Positions 1 to 11,430 of a stretch of DNA of 64,000 nucleotides are shown piece after piece (position 1 is the first letter of the stretch; the number at the start of each line of letters is the position of its first letter). Both the position numbers and the translations under genes were made by a program. Under the pieces are notes generated by a model. That model ran no database searches. It saw only the letters and a list, made by a program, of their open reading frames with translations, and was not told the origin of the DNA. The stretch is from assembly GCA_036898135.1 (NCBI GenBank), contig CM072527.1:33144060-33208059 (forward strand). Direction: 5' to 3'. This DNA comes from Oncomelania hupensis. Its lineage: Eukaryota > Mollusca > Gastropoda > Littorinimorpha > Pomatiopsidae.

Positions 1-200
1 ATGTAAGGATACTAATAATGCTAATGATATTATATAGCGCTTTCTCCTAGAAAAACTCTGTTCAAAGCACAAGTGTGAGAGAGTGTCAAGCGTGATCTGT
101 GTATGTTGGTACAGAGCCTGATTAGTTATTTGGGGGAAAGCTCGTATATAGGATCAAGTATTATTTGTCTTCTTTTCCTTATTTCTACAAAACAGCTTAC

Positions 201-3200
201 GTTGACTTTCGGGGCCACCCAAGGCTTCATCTCTCGGACAATGGGTGATTTCCCTTGGTTGGCAGCGTGCATTTTCACTGGAGCATCATGGGCTAAGCCA
301 AAGTCAACAAGCGTGTACCTGCAAGAAGTAGATTTGTTCTTATAATTATAGCGCACGTTTGTTTATTTTTCAAATTTATTTATTTGTTCTTAAACAGCAC
401 ACTTGTCCAGCTCATGAGCTGCTGAACACATTGACTTACGCATAGTCTGACACCCAGACAACTGGGTGACCGGGGAATGACGGCAGAAGGGATCTGGTGC
501 TAGCTTGGCGTATTTATGTAGCTAGCACTGACCCATCTAACGCACCACAATCACAAGTCTTGCAATGGAATGCAGACAAGCACAGACTAGATCAGACCTC
601 AGTGTATACTCTCATCCGAAGGAGTAGAGGACACTTGCCTATGAATCAGAATCTTTCAAGTCCGTGCAATGGAATGCAGGCATGCACAGACTAGACTAGA
701 CCTCAGTTTATACTCTCATTCGAATGAGTAGAGGACGTTTGTCTATGCATTAGGGTAATGTTATGTTTTCAGCTCTCCAGGCTTTGAACCACTGCCTGCA
801 CAGTTATTGCACAACACTCCATGCTTCAGCTGTCTCGCCTTCACTTAAACCACCAAACAAACTGCGCCCAACATCTGCATGATGAGATGTGCTTTGCTTA
901 TCAAACAACAATGACTTCTCTTCATCGTGTCAATGTTATCTCTGGAATACTTCCAGTTTGTGCTAAGGAAAATTCATACGACACAACTGAAAATGACTTA
1001 CTGCTTAGTCTTGGTGTTGTGGAGAAAGTTGCTGGGTTTGATGTCGCGGTGGATGATGTCCAGCTCGTGAACGTGCTTCAGCGCTACCAGCAAGTTCTTC
1101 ATGTAGTCCCGAACTTCTCTGACAGTGAACGTGTTGAAATAATCCTGGCAAGACAAAAACAGAGATGTTGATGATTCATTTGGATTCATTCAGTACTTGA
1201 AACAAATAACAATTCATTTACTTTTATTTCATACATTCTTATTCAGTCATTCTGGTGTGACAAAATTTAATTATTTAAGCTCAGTAAAACGTTTGCTTGC
1301 ATAAGCCCGAGTGTATGCGAGGTCCCAAAGGTCGGCCTGAACATTCTTTGTGGTAATATAAAATTATACTACTGTCATATGTCTGTTCCTACACTCTCTA
1401 TTACATCTGTTTATTCCTCCCACATGGAGCCTGGTGAAATGCATAGACAAAAATCACAGCCTCGTGGACCTGGCATGCAAAGGTTCAAATCTCCATGTTA
1501 TTACCAGGGTGGAGAACAACTGAATCAAGAAATCTCTGAAATCCGGACGGGGCCCAGGGGCCAAGCCCCGGTATTCGCCCCCTGAAAGAAAATGAATTTA
1601 TGCAATTTTGAAAGTAATTTAGGGCCTCTCCTGAAAGCAAAAAGCAAAAAGTAAACATGAATAGAAACAAAAAACAACAAAAAAAAAGAATGTTTTATGC
1701 ACATGTCTTTCAAAAACGTTAAGAATCTTGATTTGTAGGCCTAACAAAGTTTGAGGTCTACCACTGTTACACACAAACTCCACATTTCCAATTTTACTGG
1801 GCACACGTTTGTCTATTTTTTAGCTGTAAACAGGCAAGAATTTTTATAATTTTAGAGATATTTAGGGGTACGTAAGTAAAAACACCACATCTTAGGTATT
1901 AGTGACTAGTGTATAGATTTAAATGAAATAAAATGCAAAATGAACAGAAATAAATTCTATTTTGATTATCTACCTTTTTATACTTCTCTTGTCATGTCTT
2001 GTTTTTTATTACTCCATGTGTATACAAAAAAAGTTTTAAAAAGTCCAAAAAAGCCCCCTCTTCTTCACTTTCATGCCAGTCTGAAAGATCGTATGCATGC
2101 ACACTACTGACACTAATTGTCTAATGTCAGTACCGATCTCTTCCTCCGACTCCAAGTCCATTTCTCTCACTTTAATGTCTGATAAATGGAAGCCTGTAAA
2201 CTCCCCTTCATCAGTCGAAGAATCCAAACCATCCCTTTTAGGCACACACACAAGAAAATTTGAAAAAAAAATCGAAAAAACGAATGCATCACAGAGAAAA
2301 CTTGTGGAAATGCAGTCGAATGTTTTCACAACATAATAAACCGGAAGTCAATTGCCGGAAGTCTCGCAATCTTTCAAACAACGCGAGAATATAACCACAT
2401 GGTTGATACGGACGCTTTTGGACGTTTTGCCTGTTTAGACCTTCGGCCGCTTTTGGTCGTTATGCCCAGTAAAGGGTAGCCCCTCAGCTTCTCACACTCG
2501 GAACTCAATATTTTTTTCTCGGAAATGCAAATGCTTTCCGCGGAAATCCGCGGATTCGCGGAGAGTTCTCCACCCTGTATTAATATGATTTTTTCATACA
2601 CAAATTTGAAGTCTTTGTTTTTGTCAATGTAAACGAGTATTTTACTAGATGTGCATGTTCTATTTTGAATGTAGTTGTTGCTGCTCTTGTGTATAATAAT
2701 TTAGTATATATATATAAATATGGGTACTTTTTTTTTTCTTTTGGCTGTGAGTCTGCATATTGTGTGAAGGTGGGTGTGTGTGTTGGTGTGTGTGTGTGTG
2801 TGTGTGGGTGTTTGTTGTTACTTGTATAAGTGACAAACAAATTATTCTTTTTTTTTTTTTTTTTTTTTTTTTGAGATACACATTTCTTGACTTGGCTGGA
2901 GATATTGATTCACTCGATAATGGCTCTTTATACGGTTATCCAAGCTCTGCAATGTCTCTTTTGCTGTGTAACACAGAACAAGGTCATTCATTCTGTCATA
3001 AAAGCAAAGAAGGCAACCTCAAATAATCACCCATGAACACAGGTCAGTCATGGTTGTACATGGCGTCAGACAGTGCATGGGACACAGCTAGTTGGCATCT
3101 TGAGTTTCATCTTCACTTCATCCACAACCTTGAGCTTGAACTGAACTGCTAAATGCACTACACAGGAACAATGACAAGAATCTTCAGTGTGGCTCAATGG

Positions 3201-6200
3201 CTGAAGGTGGCAGCAGTGCACACAATTTGCAGCAGGTAAGCATCTCAGCTTGGGCAGCTCTTGAGCTGGTCTATAAGAACACTTATTTAAATTAAACAAT
3301 TACGGATTTTAAAAAAGAACATGATGATACCTGGAATTTGTCATGAGGGAAATATTTCATGACGATGACGATGTGGTCTCTGTTTCGCAGACACAATTCC
3401 ACACCCATTACGTTCTCCTTACCTCTGTGCAAAAAAAAAAAAATCAACAAATAATAAACAAACAAATATAACTATATAACTTAAAAACAAAAAGTCTTCA
3501 ACTTAACAATAATGAAATAAATAAACAAATAAAGCTATTAACAAAACAAACAAACAAAAACCACACTAAATAAATGATCGACTTCCCTGCTGACTACAAA
3601 AAGCTGCAACTGACAGGATTATCTTCTGTCAAAATGTCGCTCAACATTGATGGACTTTGCTGTAGATATGTCCCTTGTCGACATCCCACGGTGGTTGAGT
3701 CTTCAGTTTCTTCTCCGTTCAGACCTGGAACTCGCTACCTCGGTCCGTCCATCATAGTCCTCCACTAGCGTCTTTTAAAATCAACTTGAAAACGCATCTT
3801 TTTAGAGAGGCCTTTTCTTAGGCACCCTGAGTGAGTGTTTTTAAGTATTGGGATGTGTATGTAGTTGCGTGTTATTGACCAATGCTGATTGCATGTTGTG
3901 TTTACATTTGTTTGTGTAAAGCGCTTTGGGATTTTGGAAAGCTCTGTATAAATTGCCTATTATTATTATTAGTTACATCAGGGTTGAACTTTGAAAGGAT
4001 TATTATATGTCGATCATACAAAAAATAAAAAATAAATAAATAAAAATAATAAACACAGCAATCTATCAACTTTCAACATTATAATCTTGTGCACGTTGAG
4101 TTAGTTTCAACCTTATTACTGAAGGGTATTCATGATAGAAGAAAACTAAACCGATGACCGACACAAGATCAAACTCAAGCCACCAGAGGCGCCCAATTGC
4201 TTGCCTTAGGCGCTCTGTCTGACGCCACAGACAACTAAGCACCACCTTGGTCAAATCCTGGGGGAGGAATCTAAACTTTGCTGGGTGTGATGGCGATGTG
4301 TAAGGACACTCGCCCCATCTAGGACAGGGGCCTCAGGACCTTTAAAAGTCTGTGCGGTGGAACGAATGCACTGCACAGACTAGACCTTGGTTTATACCCT
4401 CATCCGAAGGAGTAACATACGCACCCGATAAGCTGCAGACACGTTAGCTCGCCGAGGATGCGGTTAGGATGCGATGTGGGGATGATGTGCTTCAGCGCAA
4501 ACATGTCTGTGACGTCAGGATGATTTTTCAGTCGCGCAAGAAACACTGAGCTAAATGTACCTGCAAACAGAAACACAATTTATAACATAATCAAGAAATC
4601 TACAGAAAATAACAGCAATGACAATAATAATAAAAATAATAAAGGTACTTATGCAGCACAATTGTCAAACATTCACAAGCCAGTAAGAAAAAAACCACAA
4701 GAAAATGAATAACAAAGAGAAATGAGCAGAGAAAAACACACAAAAAGGCTGAATTACATATATTACGCTACATATACCAGATGTGACGATGCAGGCCAGA
4801 CCAGTTCTGGAAACACATGACTAATCAGCAAGAAAGACGAGCCTTTAGGATCGGTTTGAAAGACAACTGTGATAATTCTTACACACAGATGTCAATTCAT
4901 ATTTATCGACACACACTCTCATGACACCTGTGTTCCACTTTAACACCCTAACCTTTACCCTGAATCTCAGAATTGTTGTTGTAGGCATTAAACTTTTGAA
5001 CTTTCATACATGTACTATGCAAAATCAACCCTGACATAAACAGTTCACAATCCCATTCTATTTACTTGCTAAGAATTAATAATAACAATAATTTCATGTA
5101 AAAAACCCACAAAACATTTAATTTGTGACTGTGTGTGAGTTTATGTTGCATGACTGATGATGTGAGTGTGACCCTATAATAAGAAACATTCAACTCCATT
5201 TTTCATGCTGAGTGTAATCCCTCACACTGTCAAAAAACAATAATCATTGAGGACTGAAAGAAATGAGCAGAAAAGTTACTTGAGTCCAGGATAACGTAAG
5301 TCACTAAGTGAACCATGCAAACTCACCTTTTAACATGTGCACAAAGTACATATCAAACACACAGGCACACGTACACATTCACAACCGCATACATCAATTT
5401 ATGAACAAGATAACAGAACGACAAGACCAACCTTCACCGATCTTGTCGATGATGAGAAAAAAGTTTGTAACCTCTGGTACAAAATAACACAAGTCGTCGA
5501 TCTCTTGCTGCACCTCCACTGGCACTGTAAAACACAACCATAGTTTAAATGCTCCTGATAAGGGTATAAACCGAGGTCTAGTCTGTGCACATACGCATTC
5601 CATCGCATGGACTTTAAAGATCCTGACGCTCATGTCCTAGACAGGTGAGTGCCGGCTACACAAATACACCCAGCACGCACTAGGTCCCTTCTCTCCATCC
5701 CCGGTCCACTCAGGATTGTGCTCAGTGGTCTGGGCGTCAGACTATGCTCCCAAGAGGGCGCCTCAGGCGGCTTGAGTTAGATCCTATATCGGTCAGCACC
5801 TTGAGCGGCTCTTGAGCTGGAAAAGCATTATATAAAAGTGACTAAATAAAATAAATAAATATATATTTGGAGGCAATAGACCTCTTGCAGCAGTCGGCTT
5901 TTTACTAGAGGTGCAGTAAGCCCGAAAGCAACACAGGCCCTAATCTGAGTGTTGGAGGCTGTTAAGGCCTTATGCCTAGCTACTCCCAGCCATGCTACAT
6001 AGGTCTCTGACACTCAGCTAGCATTAAGGTCATTTATTTAGCGGAAGTTATTGTTGCTTGTTCGGTGGTTGCAATTTGCTGTTAGTGTTACTGACAAAGC
6101 ACTAGGTTTCGCCAATATTAACGGGGCAAGTACTTGAACAAGTACACAAAATAACCATCAAAACTTGTAATCAAATTTAGGCATGAAAGTAGTTGGGGCT

Positions 6201-6703
6201 AAAAACAGGAACTTTAGTTGGGATTGAGAACAGAGGGCATCGACGTCACGAAGCTCCTAGCTCTCTATGCAAGTCTATACTGAGGAAGTATGTGGGAAAT
6301 TGAAATACAACCAAGACATGGTGCAGATTTTAAGTAGGACTATAACATCATTAACATGATCATGATATATTGGAATGCCCTGAAGAAGGTTATTAAAAAC
6401 CAAAAATTTTGGGACACTGACATTGGAATGCCCTGAAGAAGTTATTAAAAATCTAAAATTTGGCAAAATAAATTGAGTGGATAACATTTTGTCGTTCCAA
6501 AGTATTTTATATTATGTATACATGTATATTATATAAAACTTACAAGTTACAGTTATGTAATACAAATAAATAACTTACAGTCCATTTCTGATTGACTTGG
6601 TAACATCTTGTGCCCCAGGTAAGCATTTGGCACTTTATCTTCATTATGTTTCTCCTCTCTTGCTGTTCGTATTTTTGTTCCTCTTGAGAACTCCATTCTT
6701 TTC
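201..6703 (-). CDS. CDC7: CDC7-type serine/threonine kinase, N-terminal part (gene runs off the left edge)
   Basis: Catalytic subunit of the Dbf4-dependent kinase, which phosphorylates MCM helicase subunits to fire replication origins in the nucleus. Minus-strand exons: 6703-6579 (ATG at 6696-6694), 5524-5432, 4560-4425, 3424-3331, 1144-1002 and 318-201. All have AG/GT borders and join in phase into 234 codons. Visible motifs: Gly-loop IGEGTFSSV (about residues 68-76), the ATP lysine in FALKH (94), IPTSHP as in CDC7, a KENVMGV segment, HRDIKPSNF (179-187) and VDFGLA (199-204). An in-frame TGA lies 12 bases upstream of the ATG, which fixes the start. After DFG the frame enters the kinase insert region; the activation loop, C-lobe and stop lie left of the window. 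The match to CDC7 rests on order and spacing of these motifs recalled from animal homologues. Introns carry SINE, LINE and hAT-like insertions. Confidence 0.93.
361..745 (-). repeat. SINE-A copy, minus orientation, with a second partial head
   Basis: This is one of about a dozen copies of a roughly 300-bp repeat. In sense orientation it starts near GAGTATAAACCGAGGTCTAG and ends near AGCTCTTGAGCTGGAAAAGC followed by an ATAAATAAAT tail. Here the A/T tail is at 365-385 and the head at about 605-650. A second head fragment is repeated at 655-735. No tRNA promoter boxes are visible, so 'SINE' describes only the size, tail and copy number. Confidence 0.7.
1505..2577. mobile_element. Non-autonomous hAT-like DNA transposon in a CDC7 intron
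   Basis: Terminal inverted repeats CAGGGTGGAGAAC (1505) and GTTCTCCACCCTG (ending 2577) bound a 1,073-bp element. The flanks share only a short TATTA-like direct repeat, so the target duplication is eroded. A minus-strand open stretch at 2329-2036 with an acidic segment may be a transposase remnant, but no catalytic motif is visible. The CAG...CTG ends fit the hAT superfamily; class is by termini only. Confidence 0.55.
2775..2873. repeat. (GT)n microsatellite followed by a poly-T run
   Basis: A GT-rich tract at about 2775-2806 is followed by about 28 Ts at 2846-2873. Short open frames across it are repeat artefacts. The poly-T could be the reverse-strand A-tail of a retroposon, but I found no matching target duplication. 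Confidence 0.8.
3590..3975 (+). mobile_element. L2/CR1-type LINE, 3' end fragment
   Basis: Around 3715-3830 broken translation gives the usual end of an L2-type reverse transcriptase ORF, with an SFK.NLKTHLF-like segment. It is followed by a 3' UTR with GTAAAGCGCTTTGGG and a (TTA)n tail at 3958-3970. The longer element at 45.3-46.9 kb has the same design. 5'-truncated and decayed. Confidence 0.6.
4150..4415 (-). repeat. SINE-A copy, minus orientation
   Basis: The head (GAGTATAAACC type) lies at 4390-4415 and the GGGCGCC...GTTAGATC-like 3' part near 4160-4215. The head ends about 10 bp from the donor side of the CDC7 exon 4425-4560. Confidence 0.75.
5549..5860 (+). repeat. SINE-A copy, near full length
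   Basis: The best plus-strand example of the family: head GTATAAACCGAGGTCTAG at about 5564, the ATGTCCTAGACAGGTGAGTG segment, GGGCGCCTCAGGCGGC and the end AGCTCTTGAGCTGG, then an ATAAATAAAT tail to about 5862. It lies about 25 bp from the acceptor of CDC7 exon 5432-5524. Confidence 0.8.
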
Positions 6704-7714
6704 CTTCAGAAAAAAAAATAATTAGAAGTGTATAACAATTACATTTCAGTTCAAGTAAATGAGAAATTATAACTTGTTTTATTTTTAATTGCCCAACTTG
6801 TTTTTAAGACTAATAAGTAATTTTTTTACACTAATAAATAATAGCAGCAGTCTCTGATAATGAGTATTACTCGGTATGACGGACAAAAATGGGAATTTGG
6901 TTCAGTTTTTTTTCTTTTGTTTTTATTTTTATATTACAGACCTTTAGAAAATTTAAAACAATTAAATTGTTAAAAACTGTCAATATTAAGGCATTTATTT
7001 AACTATTCAAAGTTGGTAATACTCACACAATAATAAAATGCGTTTTTCGCAAAAACATCTAAAAAGTAAAATTAATACAAAAGTGAATAACTTAGCTAAA
7101 AAAGGCACTGTTTTTATACAACAAATTGCAGTACCCTCTAGCAGGCTCAGAAAACACAAAATTTGACAGTTTCTGCGGAATATACGAAAATAATGCCTGC
7201 ATTACATTAATATTTCATATTAATTAATTGTTCGACAAGATAAAGACCTTGTTTGGAGTTCTGGAGTTTAAAAAAAAAAACACAAAAAATATTATTTAAA
7301 AAAAAGCCTAAATTGAGTTTAATAGTTATAATTTGGTACCTGTAGACAATCAAGCGAAATTAACCCACTTACAGACCTATTATTAGTATTACTACTGCCG
7401 TTCTGGTGTACAAAAATAACTTTATTATAAAACTACTACTATTAGTATTACGTATTTCTGTCTTTTTTGTCATTTGTGCACATAGTTGTAAATAGTCTAT
7501 TTCGGTCTTTTTTTTTGGTAATTTATGTGGTAATTCATTGATGTACATACATAGTAAATGATAGTCAATGTAAATAGTCTGTACCTTTACTGTTCCGTCT
7601 TTGGTGTACTGTAGCAAAAGTGATGTTTTATCGAGTGCATGTATTTATATGTAATGACTATGTAAAGCGTGGTGAGTCTGGTCATAGGCTGGAGTACCCG
7701 CTATATAAATATCC

Positions 7715-7745
<31 letters not shown>

Positions 7746-7947
7746 CTTCATTCAATCAGTAAGCCTAAGGCTAATCGAATACTGACGGACGTCTCCTTTT
7801 TATGTCTGTCAATAAAATTTTCCCTTCGGAATAATCCAATGCGAGGAAGGAACAAATCTGATTATATGCCCTTATTAGTTGGCTTTGAGTCAACAACTGT
7901 TTCCTTACAAAGATGTTACTATTTATTACATACAATAACTTTCCTAC

Positions 7948-8070
7948 CTTCAAGAAAGCCAACGAGCAAATTTTGGCGCGTCGTGTGTGCAGAGTTACTT
8001 CCCTGCTTACTAACTCAACTTCCGTCTTTCTACGCAAATTGTCAAACCACATGCGTTTGGTACTTCCCAT
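7948..8070 (-). CDS. Candidate short 5' exon, possibly CDC7 leader or uORF
   Basis: An ATG at 8070 opens 41 codons beginning MGSTKRMWFDN and ending at a strong donor, AAG|GTAGGA (7948/7947). Composition is less AT-rich than the surroundings and contains CpGs. Spliced to the CDC7 acceptor at 6703, its frame would be out of phase and stop soon after, so if used it would act as a leader with an upstream ORF. No family recognised; it may be chance. Confidence 0.25.
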
Positions 8071-8584
8071 GTTGTGTATGTCCGAGGGTTCGAAGTTCTC
8101 AAATAATTTCTGTTTTTTATTAATCTTTTTTTGACAGGATTCGCTTTGGAACAGGTCTAAAATCTCAGTGTAATCAATAAGTGTGATTGTGGCCGCCTAC
8201 GGAAAGACAAGACAAGACACAATGGAGAAAAAGGTAGGCTAAGAGTAAGATAATTTACTTTACGCTTGTGATTGAGAACAGATTGAGTGAGAACTCCCTT
8301 CAAGTCGAAACGGTTTTCTGAATGAATCGGTGGATGAGTTAATGAGTGCTCTCGATAATATTCAGTGGACGTTGAAAATAATGACAGTTTCAGTGAGATA
8401 TAATTCATAAATTTTATACTAAAATAGAGTAGCCTGGCTTGAAATTAACGATTTGATTAAGGTTGATCCCAGGTTTTATATTACGTCAACATCACTCTAA
8501 AGTATCATCAAAATAAAAAAAGAACCCCCCCCCACCCCCACCAAAAAAAAAAGATCCCCAGACAGTTTCATCCACTCATCTTTT

Positions 8585-8720
8585 AGCTCCCATCTTGCTG
8601 GGCAGACTACCGCCAAAAGTCCTTTTTCCCACGCACCATCAGGGATTGGAACTGCATTCCAGCTGAAGTGGTTTTAAACCCAACACCGGAAGGTTTAAAA
8701 TCCCAGGTGTAACACTTACA
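8585..8720 (+). mobile_element. Non-LTR retrotransposon, end of reverse transcriptase ORF
   Basis: Plus-strand translation contains SFFPRTIRDWN followed by an IPAEVV-like segment. This is the conserved C-terminal end of many CR1/Jockey-group reverse transcriptase ORFs. Only a short fragment is recognisable. Confidence 0.5.
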
Positions 8721-9060
8721 TCTCTTAAACACCCTCCTCCCCTCTATGTATGAGTCTATCCCCCTCCTACCGTCCCTGATCATCTGGGCAGCAAAGTCTT
8801 ATTCCATTTTTCTTCCCACAAACAATTTTTTTTTTAACACAACAACTGAACAACTCAACAAGTCCTGGTTAAATCCTAGAGGCTTGGAGAGTGGTCTAAA
8901 GAAAAACACAAACACTGGATTACTGGTCTCACACTAGCTGTCCTTCAGTCACTTTTTTTGTTTGTTTTTACAGTCTCAGTCACTCTTTAATACTCTGCTA
9001 CTCCAGTCTATACAATAAACCATACTTAAATGCATCCAGCCTTCATCAATCATACTATTA

Positions 9061-9845
9061 CAGTGGAACCTCCGGTATACGACCGTCCAAAATCTGAGAA
9101 AAAACGGTCTTATAATAGAGGTGGTCTTATACCGGAAACAAGGGGGTTAGGGTCAGGCTCGGAGGGGTATGTAGTCATAATTTTCACACTCACCAGCATG
9201 TATTCTCTGACAAAGGAAACTGTAAAACATGTTTCATTTTTAGATTTGTCTTTTATTCACAACTTCAAAAATAGAAAACAGTCGAACCACTGCCAGACGC
9301 GTTCATCCAAGTCTGTCAGTGCAGAACGCCAGAAGCTCTCAGTTTCGATGTTTCCCTTTTCGACATTTTCTCCACTCTCCCATCGTAGTTTCACAGATTC
9401 CTTATCCTTTATGATGAGCTGAATTTGGGTCTTCCCAACGCCTAAACTTCTTGCAATAGACAAACAACTCTCCCCATTTTCACTTCTTTCAATCACTTTC
9501 ATTCTCTCTGCCAAACTCAAAACGTTCCTCTTGCGCGACGCCATTTTGACAGCCAGTGTAGGCGAGTAATGTCCCTTATTTGCGAACCAGAAATAGCAGA
9601 CAACAGCAGGCGTACACTAACATGAGAGAAAAAACAAAAGGTACAGACAGCAAATTAACTGATATCTCTTTTGAATTGCCCTAAGACGGTCGTATAAAGG
9701 GCTTAAGACACGGTCGCTGGTCGCATAAACGAGGTTGTCGCATACCAGAGGTCATTTATTATTGGAAGTGAATCCGTCAGAAGTTTTCAGGTCACATAAC
9801 GGAGGGAGTCGTATACCAGAGAGCCGGATACCGGAGGTTCCACTG
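9061..9845 (-). mobile_element. pogo/Tigger-type transposon, internally deleted
   Basis: Termini CAGTGGAACCTCCGG (9061) and CCGGAGGTTCCACTG (ending 9845) are inverted repeats flanked by TA on both sides (9059-9060 and 9846-9847), as expected for Tc1/mariner-superfamily insertion. More subterminal inverted homology (GGTCTTATACCGGA versus GTCGTATACCAGA-type) extends inward. The 785-bp element keeps only an N-terminal DNA-binding ORF and lacks the DDE catalytic part. Confidence 0.85.
9257..9544 (-). pseudogene. Tigger/CENP-B-type transposase remnant (Psq helix-turn-helix only)
   Basis: A 95-codon minus-strand ORF starts MASRKRNVLSLAERMKVIE and continues through SCLSIARSLGVGKTQI. This is the N-terminal helix-turn-helix of pogo/Tigger transposases and CENP-B, which binds the element ends. 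The second CENP-B HTH and the DDE domain are absent. A full-length transposase would be several hundred residues, so this copy cannot transpose itself, though it could encode a small DNA-binding protein. Confidence 0.75.
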
Positions 9846-10527
9846 TACTAATTACTTGATTACTTATTTGATGTTATCAATGTAGTATTAAACTATTATT
9901 CCTAGAACACATGCAGTGATCAGGATGGACGTCGGTTTTGGCATTTTACCCATAGAATTTTGAAATGACCTATTGACTTGACAGTGAGTCGGTCATACGA
10001 CCTATTGATTTTCCAGGCAGTCAGTCAAGCCTATGACCATTTTCAAAAGGATACATCATCCTCGCTGACCTCAATTTATTCAGATCATTTTTTTCTGAGC
10101 AAAGTTTTGATTCAAAACTGAGAGCCTAAAAGAGGCAACAAATAGCACTATTAATCTATCCAAAGTTGACTGGTCTCTGTCAGTCTGTCCCTTTATTTTC
10201 ACTGTTGTAATTGTACACAGTACTTGATTGACACACTATGATATTCTTGCTGGGCAAATTGTATGTTCCAACAGGCATCTGTAAGAGTTGTACGCTTCTC
10301 TTTTTGTTGTTTATTGAAGTTAGATCTATTTATCATTTTGCTTTTGTACATTTTTTTTTCATAGACAAACGTGTCTTGGTCAAATAAAGAAGTCGTTATC
10401 CGACTTATCGTTATGTCTCTTAAAAGACTTTTTTTTATTCTCTCACACACACTTCCTCACACTTTTTGATAGGGCCAGGTCTTTAAGATGTAGTATCATT
10501 GTGTTTGAAAGCAGTTTGAGTATAAAC

Positions 10528-10791
10528 CTGGTTTTGCGGTTGTTGCCATCGAGTTGGCCTCCTTTCCGGGCTTTCGCTCTGGACTCGGATTGAGTTCAAC
10601 TTTTTCGGCCTGTGCAGGAACTTCTTGTACCCCCGCGATGCGCCGACATTTTCTAGTTTCTCACCGCGCGAAACGCTAAATAACAGTTTAGTTAATAAGC
10701 TCTTTGGTTTGGCCTTTTTCCATCTGCGGGCACTTTTTTTTAGGCATTTTAAAATATCGCGATTCACGACTCTGCAGACGGCAAGTGACAT
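10528..10791 (-). CDS. Unrecognised basic ORF/exon inside the hAT element
   Basis: ATG at 10791 opens 88 codons rich in Lys and Arg (for example RRWKKAKPKS), ending at a possible donor CAG|GTTTAT. The DNA is CpG-rich compared with its surroundings, and the ORF runs opposite to the transposase fragment. I recognise no domain. It could be a captured host exon, part of the transposon, or chance. Confidence 0.25.
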
Positions 10792-10822
10792 AATGACATC
10801 ATCACCTACTAAAATTTGGGAT

Positions 10823-11019
10823 GTTGTTTTGTAGATTATAGTCACACGACACTTTCGCATATAGGTGACTACTGGACCGATTTATACTGACACCAGCGGG
10901 CCAGTTGTTGGTAAAGGGGAAAATAATATGATCACACGTTGACCAATCCGGGATTCGAACCAGCGACCTTTCGTTTACTAGCAAGACGCTCTTACCAACT
11001 GAGCTACCCGGCCCCACCT
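10823..11019 (-). repeat. tRNA-derived SINE T1, copy with target duplication
   Basis: Read on the minus strand it begins GGGGCCGGGTAGCTCAGTTGG (A box) and has GGTTCGAATCC (B box), then about 110 bp of tRNA-unrelated body ending GACTATAATCTAC. The anticodon-loop region CTAGTAA resembles tRNA-Thr(AGT). An 11-bp duplication AAATTTGGGAT flanks it (10812-10822 and 11020-11030). The extended body rules out a plain tRNA gene. Confidence 0.88.
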
Positions 11020-11430
11020 AAATTTGGGATCGAAACTAAACTGAAACTTGTCTCGGCCAATCAGACATTAGTGTACACTTTGCGTTGTGTCAAAAGCAAG
11101 CAAAGACTGTATGGTTACTTATTTCGTTTCACTTCGGCAAGTTATTGTTTTAAAAGACAGTTCGTTAGCCTAGGTAAACCCATTTCCGTTTTCTATTCAT
11201 TGTTTTGAATCAAAACTTCGCTCAGAAAATATAAGGATATAAAGATATTAGACACACATCTGGAAAGAGGAGGGAGACCCCACGATTCATCACAAGACAT
11301 CCGAACCAGTGGTTTCTCCTGCTGCCACTAGGGCAGAGTGGAGTGCAGTTAAAGACCTTGTACACTCCCATGAGAATGAAACAGGTCTGATAGCTCCTCT
11401 CTGGCAGCTGATCAAACGGCTGCATGGATA

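Larger units (their letters stand above)
6704..9060. other. AT-rich interval upstream of CDC7
   Basis: No conserved gene is visible. It holds homopolymer and A/T-rich sequence, a (TTA)n run at 7715-7742, one candidate minus-strand exon (7948-8070) and a LINE tail (about 8585-8720). The CDC7 promoter should lie here, because the coding exon has a splice acceptor (polypyrimidine then CTGAAG) just before 6703. I could not place a start site. Confidence 0.5.

Noticed and set aside
7369..7617. 82-codon minus-strand open frame upstream of CDC7
   Set aside because: Low-complexity AT-rich DNA without motif, start context or matching splice sites.
10925..11018. tRNA gene with intact A and B boxes
   Set aside because: The tRNA-like part is followed by a fixed body, a tail and target duplications, and recurs at 54990-55195 and 57441-57641. 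It is a SINE; the anticodon stem is also poorly paired.
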